Source: Cristatella mucedo
Taxonomy: Eukaryota; Bryozoa; Phylactolaemata; Cristatellidae
Length of the DNA: 64,000 bases
Direction of reading: 5' to 3'
NCBI GenBank assembly: GCA_009760855.2
Contig: WPIO01000035.1
Span: forward strand, 2,412,001 to 2,476,000
The stretch's first letter is position 1; each line of letters starts with the position of its first letter. Position numbers and translations under genes: made by a program. Shown here piece after piece: positions 56,146 through 64,000 of the stretch. The notes beneath the pieces are model-generated. The model was not told the origin of the DNA. It did no database searches and was given only the letters and a program-made list of their open reading frames with translations.

Positions 56146-56742
56146 ATCAATGGCAGAGCCAGCGAGGAGCTGGGGGCCATTTGTTCCCTACCCCCCCCCT
56201 CTACAGCGAGGCAGCGACCTGGGCCGCTCCCTATTCCTACGCTCACCGACCGTCGCCGACGACGAGAAAAAGCGACGCAAGTCCTCTCGATGAGCAACAG
56301 CTGAGTTCGCGTCTAATAAGTACCGATTGATTATGCGCTTTAAATTTTCACCGATTGCCGCTCAAGCGCGCCGGCGAAATCTCGATCCCAGCGCGACCGA
56401 ACTCGCAGACGCGCTGGAAACGATGCGCGCCAACGTATCGCCCATCGTCTAGCGGGAGCGAGGTCACCAGTCGACGGCTCGCGCCTCCCAGCGACGGCGA
56501 GAGAGCGGTTGAGGAGGAGGGTTGAGCTGAGCTCTCGCCGCTCGCACGCGGCGCCAGGCGCGAGCGCTTTCGCTCTGGCGCTTCCTACCGTTCGCGGTCG
56601 AAGGCTGGCGCATGTCCTTGCCGGCATGCGTCCGCGACTTCTGCTGCGTTCCCCTGACGTCGCTGACAGATTGGTTCGCACCTCGCGCGCTCATTTCGGA
56701 TTCCTCCCGATCGTGTCTCGCACGGCTGTCCCTAGGTGAACG

Positions 56743-56750
56743 TATAAATA
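56743..56750 (+). promoter_or_regulatory. TATA-box-like element in CpG-rich sequence
   Basis: TATAAATA stands in otherwise GC-rich sequence (GTGAACGTATAAATACCG). It fits TATAWAWR. No initiator or supported downstream ORF fixes a transcription start, and an 8-mer can occur by chance. Confidence 0.2.
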
Positions 56751-58140
56751 CCGTAGATGACGTGTGAGCAAGAAATCGGAGCGGCTGGTCGCGCGCCGCC
56801 GCCGCCGCCTCGGATCGTCGGCAAGAAACAATCCCCGTTGAATCGTCGCTGCCGGCGGCTCAATTGCGAGTCTCGTCACGCATGCGTGGCCACAGAGAAT
56901 CAGGAGATGCGCCGGCGTCGGAGCTCGGCGCAAAAGGTCACTGAGACTTGGAGGTCGCGGTGCGCAATCGACGACGATCGACTTTCGGTCACCTACGGCG
57001 CTGCCGGGTGCTGCTGCTGACCCGTGAGCGAGCACAAAGCTGAAGGCGCTTCGCGAGCCGTCCCGCGGCAATCGGCCGCCGCCGCTGCCGCAGCTGCTTT
57101 ACGCCGCCGTTGCGCGCAAGACGCCATTAATTGCGGACAACGCACCGCCGCAATCTAATTAAATTACACCGATCGCACCCACTGTGCCGTGCGAAAAAAC
57201 AGAAGCCCCCGCTCGAAGGCGTTGAACCACACAGAAAAGGAAATCGGCGTCTCTGGGCGCGATGTAGTCTCCCGCGAGTAGAAGTCCTCACGCCCCGCCC
57301 GCCGGGACGCGCAGAGAGAATGGCGCTGCCGACGCCAATGCTACGACACTTGCTTCCGAGCGTTTCGACTGCGAGACGCACGCGGCGGCGGCGACCGCAA
57401 CGACGAGTACAGCGCTGAGATTTTGAGCCGCTGTCCAACCGCTGCTCCGAGCGCGGCGCGTCGCAGGGTGCACGCTTTCGTCGTGCCAGAGAGACGATAT
57501 TCAATCGCTCGTCGCGTTCTATCGACCCAATTGATGACGCCGAACGAGAGACTAGACGAGATTTCGAATTCGCCGAGTTCGAGTTCGCGGTCGTTTCGAG
57601 TTCGTGCAGCGAATTTGCCGCAGCCAACATGGCCGGAGGATCTGCCACCTGAGACGGTCGCGACGAGGTCGGTCGCGCCGACCGAGCTCGTCGCGCCGCT
57701 GCCGCTTTCGCCGTAAGAAAAGCACTTCAACTGCGCGTTCATTTCCCCTCGCGCCTCCACTCGGTTTTGCTTCGCTGAGAATTCCACTTGGAAGCAGCAT
57801 AATCGTCTGGCAGAATATTCGCGAGTGCGCGCCGAGCAGCGCTAGTATGTCTCGCTCACTCGACTCTTGCCCGCGTTTAGCAAGAACGACAGCGTCTGAT
57901 ACTTTTGTCACTTTCGGCCTCGGAGCAGACCGTGACCAAAAGTATAGAAAGAAGCATCGACGACTCGCTGTGCAGCTCAGTGAAATGTAAGATTGCTGCA
58001 ACGTGGGAGCAGGCCAGCGGCGGGCCGCTGGGTCTGCGACCCAGACTGAGCTGGGTCTCCGCCATCACGACCCGTGCGCAAAAGGTTTCAGTCGCGCAGC
58101 AAAAACCAGTTCAGTGCCCGCTGCAAACGTGATTACAGCC

Positions 58141-58559
58141 TCCCTCTGCCGCTTTGGAAAGGACACTGTTGAATCAGATGTGTATTCATCCCTTTACTTT
58201 CCACATAGCTACGCAGTACGTCAGCTTCAGCAGCACGCACTCTACACTCTATTCAACAGCACCGCACTCACGAATTGTCCATTCTTACAAATATTTCCAG
58301 TTCCAGGACACCAGTTCTGTTGTAAATGGCATACCTGAGAAGATATAGAAGATCCTTCGGAATCCTCGAAGCAGCTCACGCATGCATGGTCGCCAGGATG
58401 ACGCGGAGCAATGGCTCTGGGTTGCTTTGAGTGTATTAAACAAACTCGAGTAAGCATAGTAAAGGAGTATAATATTGGCCCCTTAATCTGATTGGTCCCG
58501 CTCGATTTATGAATCTAGATGTTAAGGGTAAATGTCCATAGTAATAATAATAATGTCCA
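58141..58559. other. unassigned sequence
   Basis: Nothing recognised. Confidence 0.5.
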
Positions 58560-58995
58560 TCCCGAGTACTTTTCAAAAGACAAACTTGTTAGAAATGTGT
58601 TCCGAGGTTTTGACGATTTCCAAGTTAAAGGAAAGCGTTCTAATAATGATTGGGCAAACCATATCAAACCTGGAAGCAATCCGGAAGCAACACATATACG
58701 AATAAAAGATGCTGATCTCTGCATCATGTAAGACTTGTGTCCCAACTTTTTCAACTTTGGTAAAATCGAAGTAAATGTTTGCCCCTTGTTGAGGTACATG
58801 TCTGTGACTTTCAAACAGCTTCATTTGCAGTGTAGCCTTGTGCCATGTAATCTCGTCATAACTAGGCCGATAGTTGACGGATCAGGGAGAAAGTTCAAAC
58901 GTAAGTTAAGTTCTGCTTGCATAACACTTTAGTAGCTCATTACTGATTTCGGTAGGAGATGTTTTGCTATACATTTTTATTATTGCCGATAATGC
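58560..58995 (+). repeat. repeat-E, copy 2
   Basis: Second copy of the family at 24497-24925. In one plus frame both copies give a similar peptide (CPxxxxxxxxEVxxCxLLR, then LxLQCSxVPC), interrupted here by a stop after ADLCIM. The peptide similarity is no greater than the DNA similarity, so coding origin is unproven. No class assigned. Confidence 0.65.
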
Positions 58996-60224
58996 AGTTC
59001 AATGACCTTAGATGATCTTCGATAAATACTCAACACACAAGATCAAAAGAAAAGCCTCTTACCTGCGCTATATGTGTTTACCCTTTTAGGTAACTGGTTC
59101 ATGAATATTTACCAAAGAGGAACACTTTTATTCATCGTGGCAGCACACAAATAAGTCTATAAGTTAATAACACTACACAATTCATACTCAGAACTCGAGC
59201 CAACCACCGCCTACACGAATTAATTAAATTCTTCTTGGTCATGTGTCACCTACCGGTGCATCTGAATCTCGTCCAGATCAGAAGAAGAAAGGAGATTTGT
59301 CTTACAAAAGGAAGCAAACAAGGTGCGGCCATATCAGTTTTCCTGAACTATAAGATCCAGTAGTCAAACTGTATATAAATTCAAGCCATCTGCCACAATA
59401 TTCGAGATATTTTTGTATTTTCACGCACAAACATTGGTACAGGCTCGCAAAGCGGTCCTAGTCGAACATCATTTCTGCTGCTGCCTTCGCGTCTTTAGGA
59501 GTTGGTCGCACCCACCCGATATGTAGAGCCGTGTCCGATGCGCTCCAATCGTATCCTCATTACCATAGCCGATCCGTTAACCAAGCTGAGACCCATCTGA
59601 GGTGCAGCGCCCTCACAGCTATGCGCTCATGATGTGTGTCACATTTAGAAATGGAGTCTGGTGGCCTCCCCGTACGGACCACATAGGCTCCGAATACGGG
59701 GCTATACGTAATGGTGCTAGTGCCAGCCGACGCTTCGACGAGCCTTTATGCTGCCTAGCCATGGAATATTTATCACATAAGTGGCGCCACGTCGTTATAG
59801 TTCCGAAACCATGAATAAAAATGTTCTCGGCAGCTATTCGCAGGCCTTACATAACCTTATGATCTTGATAGCAGGCTGGTTTAGCACGCCGAAGCTTCCA
59901 TCGCACTGCAATCCTGCTTTCAGTCCGTGAGCATCACGTTCGCCAAGGCGCAAGCTCGAAACGAGAGACTTTCTGCCTTCCTCTGAGGCTAGTAATCACG
60001 TGTTTTGTAACACCGGTTTGCCGCCATTCTAAAGAAGTTAAACATCGAGAAGACTTTTTTCGCGTTCCGTTGGATAGAATAGTACGATGACTAGTTTATG
60101 ATGCCAAGCGACTAGATGACACTAGAGTACGAGCGCTCGACAATGTTAGCACTATGGCAACTCCAGCTAGAAGAGCAGTCACTTCTGCGAGCCTTAAGGC
60201 TAGAATTTTGCATAAGGTGAAGCT
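58996..60224. other. unassigned sequence
   Basis: Nothing recognised. LINE-D similarity may begin as far left as about 60080, but I cannot support it by comparison. Confidence 0.45.
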
Positions 60225-60580
60225 CGACTTTAATAATGTTAAACTAAAGACCGTTGGCGACAGAAGCTTTAGCTCTGCAGGTCCTAGACTGTGGAACTCG
60301 CTTCGATAATTCTTACGCAACGACAACTACTCTTCTGCTGCCGACTATGGCTCATCCTTTTCAGCGGTCCTGAGCTGCTACTTCCATGCTACTCACTACC
60401 TCAACTGCTCTTCTGACTCTGCTATGCTTCCTACTTTCTCTTTGTTGCGTGAGACGAAATCTGTTGGCTACCGAATGCGTAACGAAAGCCGCTTAGGCTG
60501 TGAGTGCGCTATACAAAATTCTCCTGCGCAACACCCACATGGTCTTTATGACTTTGTTGAGTTATAGACGGAGATACAGC
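60225..60580 (+). mobile_element. LINE-D 3' end
   Basis: Encodes LKTVGDRSFSSAGPRLWNSL before a stop, then the 3' UTR shared with 3.7, 29.1 and 32.8 kb copies (CTGCCGACTATGGCTCATCC, TGTTGCGTGAGACGAAATCT, CACCCACATGGTCTTTATGA) and ends GACGGAGATACAGCACATTT. Best copy of the C-terminal motif of this family. Confidence 0.92.
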
Positions 60581-60971
60581 ACATTTAAGAAAGTGCCCTA
60601 CATCAAAGATTGGTGGAAGGCTGGCGTTCAGTTCATCCCTTGCAGCAGCTGATCGGAGGGCTTTAGTGAAATGAACAGCAGAGTGTCACCTATGGCTATA
60701 AAATCAACTACGCAAAAGCGGAAGCCTTGAGCCTTGGCAGTCATTTTAGGCATGTCTACCAGTAGGAATCTTGACTCAAGGCACGATACGAACGAATTTT
60801 CTCCCTTTTTTCAAAGAAAAACTAAAGAGATAACATATTTTCGTAATTTAATGCAAACTGCTTCCGATGGCCGTAGACTCCTCATGAATGCTGAAGTCAA
60901 TTTCAGGGGAAAGTAATGCCTAGATTTGGCACTACTTTTACTTTGCATTTCTCAGCAATAATATATTTATA
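60581..60971. other. unassigned sequence
   Basis: Nothing recognised. Confidence 0.5.
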
Positions 60972-61615
60972 CTCAGGCGCTTACAGCTGGTGCAAAACTC
61001 TGCAGCTAGGTTTTTCTGTAGTGAGCGTCGCAGCTGCCACATCACACCGCTTCTCGTTGACCTGCACTGGCTCCTAGTTAAACAGTGCATCGACTTCAAG
61101 GTTTTGTCACTCACTTTTAGATCCCTTCATTCGTTCGCTCCAGCATACCTATCAGATCTACTCCCCCACCAGGCTAAGCATCGTACCACCCGCTTTTCAG
61201 AATCTAACCATTTACCTATACCTCGTTTAAGCATCAATTCCTTTGGAGACCGTGCCTTTGGTTCGTATGCTCCCAAAGCCTGGAACTCACTTCTGACTTG
61301 CGTCACGATATCTCCTGACTTAACCACGTTTAAAAAGAGATTAAAACGCATCTATTTAGGACAGCATTTAGTGGGTCCCTGGGTTTCGTCATTTATGTGC
61401 TTATGCGTGCTGACAATGTGCATGCTGCCACTAATCATGCTTGCATGCTGACCCTGTGCATGTCACCCCTAACCCTGTTATTCTTGTTGTTTATTGAGCG
61501 AGCTACCACTGATCATTCGATTGTGCTACCTTTGCAGCAAATGTAAAATGCCTAGAAAGAGATTGAGTTCTCTCGGCGAGCTATGTCTAACGTATTATTA
61601 TTCTTATAAATATTG
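60972..61615 (+). mobile_element. LINE-C C-terminal region and 3' end
   Basis: A 153-codon frame (60990-61451) carries QNSAARFFC, DLHWLLVKQCIDFKVL, FAPAYLSDLLPHQAKHR, FGDRAFGSYAPKAWNSLL and TTFKKRLKRIYL, followed by the 3' UTR (GCATGTCACCCCTAACC), hairpin AGAGATTGAGTTCTCTCGG and ATTATTATT. 5' truncated. Confidence 0.92.
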
Positions 61616-61975
61616 CATAAGAAGTTCGTCATTGACCGGAGGCGATTCGCGTATGCGCTCCGAAATCTTCAATGAATGCATGAGACGTGGATCGCAGCGA
61701 AGCTTGAGATGCTTAAGCGTGATAGGTCCAAGATAGGTCTCAAAGTCCTCTGAGAACTCTGAGACTAGATGCATCAAACGGGGCAATTTGATTCGGTAGC
61801 ATGAGGAGGAGTGAGTCTCTTAATTAACCTAGGTCGGCAATTTTGAGAAGTCCGCGAAGCGGAAAGCTCGCTCGTGTGGAGCGACTAGCTCTAAATCTCG
61901 ATCCTGTCTGGAGCTATCACCCTCGTTTTGATGATTTAATGTAGACTTTTAGCTGCCGCATCTCATTCGACAGCT
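61616..61975. other. unassigned sequence
   Basis: Nothing recognised. Confidence 0.5.
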
Positions 61976-62224
61976 TTGATAAGATTAGCAGAGAGAAAAC
62001 TGGCGGACGCTATTCAAGCTCACCTAGACCAGTGCGGCCGTCGCTGTGAGCGGCTTGACAGCGACCTGCTTGAGCTTGAGCGACGTAGAGATAGAATGCA
62101 AGGCCCTGGACACGTTCGAAGCACTCGGCGAGGCGCAGCAGACCTGCGCATCGCAGGGGGGGGGAAGAGCCCCCAGATGCCGCGATCTAGAGTCTTTATT
62201 TTCTTTTTGTATTCCGGGAGCTAG
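61976..62224 (+). CDS. possible coding exon with coiled-coil-like segment (uncertain)
   Basis: The frame starts MIRLAERKLADAIQAHLDQC and continues GRRCERLDSDLLELERRRDR, a charged stretch with leucines at heptad-like spacing, then degenerates into Gly/Arg-rich sequence across a G9 run near 62156. CATTCGACAG at about 61964-61973 could be a 3' splice site. Another frame (62046-62309) is open over the same DNA, so the choice is not secure. No family recognised. Lies at the start of a CpG-rich patch (about 61.96-62.84 kb). Confidence 0.2.
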   Translation: MIRLAERKLADAIQAHLDQCGRRCERLDSDLLELERRRDRMQGPGHVRSTRRGAADLRIAGGGKSPQMPRSRVFIFFLYSGS

Positions 62225-62268
62225 CTGTCTTTATGTGTCGAGAGATGAACAACAGCGAGGAACGAGGG

Positions 62269-62270
62269 CA

Positions 62271-62304
<34 letters not shown>
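62269..62304. repeat. (GGC)n trinucleotide repeat
   Basis: About twelve GGC/GCG units. Confidence 0.95.
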
Positions 62305-62971
62305 GCTGAGGAAGTTGAGTACAGAAGGAGCATGTTTAGATAGAGAGGACGGAGCGAAGTCGAGCGGCGATAGGAGAGCGGTGCTTTCGAAGCAGATCGA
62401 CCGCCTCCCGTCCAACTGGGAAGCCGTCGACGCGCAGCAGCAGCAGCAGCACCTCGCGAGCCCAACGCATATGCGAGCCTTCGCCTACCTTCGGGCTGTA
62501 CGGCGACTCTCGAGCAGGCGACTGCAGGGCGGCGCGACACTCGACCTTGTGAGCTAGAAGTGCCGCCTTCTGCATTCAACGTGCGACCCGACTGGCTAGG
62601 AAAACCTCATTGTTGCTGCGATCGCTGTGCGAGATAGCGCAATGCGGGCTCGTTCAGACGGCTGCGCTGCCGGTCGTGCGACAAGACGTGGCCCCCTTGG
62701 TGCCAGCGTACTCCTTATCCCATTGTGCTCTCGAGTTAAGTAAGCAGAGACTTCTGACCAACAAGCCGACGATTTACTACGGTTACAGACGGGGTGCAGC
62801 GGCTACTACGTCCGGGCAGATTTAGGCCGAAATCGCGGCGCCCGCGGCGGTGCTTGTATCGGCTGACACTTGACAAATACTGCTGAATGCAGCCACGAAC
62901 CTTGTTTTACAACCGGTGCACGAAATGCGACTAAGGAACTGTCCGTTCATTAATCTAAATAATTTTTATTG
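62305..62971. other. CpG-rich patch then unassigned
   Basis: Short GC-rich frames on both strands; (CAG)5 near 62437. No supported gene. Confidence 0.5.
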
Positions 62972-63096
<125 letters not shown>

Positions 63097-63500
63097 CTTC
63101 CAAAGGATGATGATTCCGCTTAACGTCGACCATTAAAGATAGAGGTCCACTGATTCAACGCATAAAAGCATAATTTATGTGGAGGGCAGTAGAATCTTAA
63201 AGCCCATCACTTCCGCTTATAGCGGGCAATACATAATTGCCTGCTGCAAGGTTTGATCTCGAGACCAAGTGTCGTGAAGTGCTTCTGGTATCTGAAAGCA
63301 GGAAAGAATTTATTTTGAAAAATTTCGCGGCAACGAATGCCGCTGCTACCGCTACAGACCGGACACCCAGAATCCATAGCATATTGTATTCTTCGCGGTA
63401 GTCCACGGCTAACGATGGGGATTTTTCCCTTTTCTAGCGGACTTTTTTAAAGCGCTGAACTGGACATCGGCAGTTGTAATTTTGAGTAAGCTGGCATGCC
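63097..63500. other. unassigned sequence
   Basis: Nothing recognised. Confidence 0.5.
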
Positions 63501-63642
63501 GAGCTGGTTTGGCCGAGTGATTAAGGTGCTCGCCCCAATCAAGATCTGGCCGAGGTCATGGACTCGACCCCTGTGGCATACGTGAAGCGCCTGAAAAGAG
63601 ACTAAGTTCTCTTAGTGCGCTATATAAACGAATTATATTTTT
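63501..63642 (+). mobile_element. SINE-A
   Basis: GAGCTGGTTTGGCCGAGTGA TTAAGGTGCTCGCCCC (A-box side), GGACTCGACCC (decayed B box), tail GAAGCGCCTGAAAAGAGACT AAGTTCTCTTAGTGCGCTAT and AATTATATTTTTAT end. Confidence 0.92.
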
Positions 63643-63890
63643 ATCCCTGTATAAAAATCCCTAAATTAATTAAAGCAGGCGATGTGCCTGACAGAACGGG
63701 TGTCCTAGCAAATCAAATTAAACTAAAGACGATTGTCACCGGCTGGCTTTTGAACGCAAGAGCAGCTTTCAACAAAAGGTTGGCGAAGCCTGCGGGAATC
63801 AACCAATGAGCATCCGCTGTGGGAGAAAGTCGCACAAAGGCTGCCACAGGCTTTGGTACGCATATCAAATGGCTAACTTCCAGTTCTTTT
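63643..63890. other. unassigned sequence
   Basis: Nothing recognised. Confidence 0.5.
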
Positions 63891-63996
63891 CAGACTCGAG
63901 TTTTCAGATACGAGTCAGAAGAGTAAGACGATTCAGAAGTCCGTAGATTCAGACACGAGTCGGGCGAGACTTTTCAGATACGAGACAGAAACGAGA
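63891..63996. repeat. degenerate tandem repeat around TTCAGATACGAG
   Basis: TTTTCAGATACGAGTCAGAA, ATTCAGACACGAGTCGGGCG and TTTTCAGATACGAGACAGAA occur within 100 bp, with further AGTCAGA-like pieces between. It runs to the window end and may continue. Confidence 0.7.
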
Positions 63997-64000
63997 TGCC

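Larger units (their letters stand above)
53129..58140. other. CpG-rich domain, 5 kb, no supported gene
   Basis: GC- and CpG-dense, strongest at 53.2-54.3, 55.5-56.0 and 56.3-57.8 kb, interrupted by a SINE-A and LINE-C tails. Many frames are open simultaneously on both strands (e.g. 57127-57648 minus with 57423-57716 plus), so none can be chosen as coding. A pre-miRNA-like hairpin and a TATA-like element lie inside and are listed separately. It resembles the 4.9-12.2 kb domain. Confidence 0.65.

Noticed and set aside
56757-57020. ORF downstream of the TATA-like element as its gene
   Set aside because: The start codon lies 7 bases after TATAAATA, too close to be downstream of a transcription start, and the peptide shows no domain.

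Overview
The window is eukaryotic, almost certainly from an invertebrate animal. It has no operons, no ribosome-binding sites and no bacterial-type gene density. It holds long GA/CT, CA/TG, TA and CTG microsatellites, tRNA-derived SINEs with RNA polymerase III A and B boxes, several CR1/L2-like non-LTR retrotransposon (LINE) copies, a hAT DNA transposon, and CpG-dense blocks alternating with CpG-poor, AT-richer repeat territory. The species cannot be named from sequence alone. No intact host protein-coding gene could be supported; a few short exon-like stretches are listed at low confidence.

Family names are local. SINE-A is tRNA-derived and its 3' end is shared with LINE-C. SINE-B is tRNA-derived with a different, conserved tail ending in AGAGGCTGTTNAATCAGC. 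LINE-C is CR1/L2-like and ends in a hairpin plus (ATT)n. LINE-D is a second CR1/L2-like LINE whose best tail ends in (ATTAC)n. Repeat-E is a dispersed family of unknown origin with two copies.

Layout: 0-4.9 kb is intergenic with GA, CT and CTG arrays, SINEs and a LINE-D tail. 4.9-12.6 kb is a strongly CpG-rich domain with a 240 bp CT array and one exon-like segment at its right edge. 12.7-20 kb is LINE-C, LINE-D and SINE remnants. 20-24 kb has a second CpG-rich patch with two strong hairpins. 24-28 kb is AT-rich with repeat-E and a perfect 19 bp-arm palindrome. 28.2-30 kb is a LINE-C copy split by LINE-D. 30.7-36.3 kb is a decayed hAT transposon with recognisable ends and a TTF/ZMYM1-like transposase, itself containing five later insertions. 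39.7-47.2 kb is best read as one old LINE-D copy broken into pieces by LINE-C and SINE-A insertions, including the most complete LINE-C copy (endonuclease plus reverse transcriptase). 48.84-49.03 kb is a short hAT MITE that closely resembles the SPIN ('Space Invader') family known for horizontal transfer. 49-53 kb is SINE-B and microsatellites. 53-58 kb is a third CpG-rich domain with a pre-miRNA-like hairpin. 58-64 kb is repeat-E, LINE tails, a small CpG-rich patch, a TG array and a SINE-A.

The elements fit together as follows. LINE-C appears to be the mobilising partner of SINE-A through a common 3' hairpin. LINE-C inserted into LINE-D, and LINE-D also inserted into LINE-C, so their activity periods overlapped. 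The hAT element predates SINE-A, SINE-B, LINE-C and LINE-D copies found inside it. Every reverse transcriptase and transposase reading frame seen here is broken.
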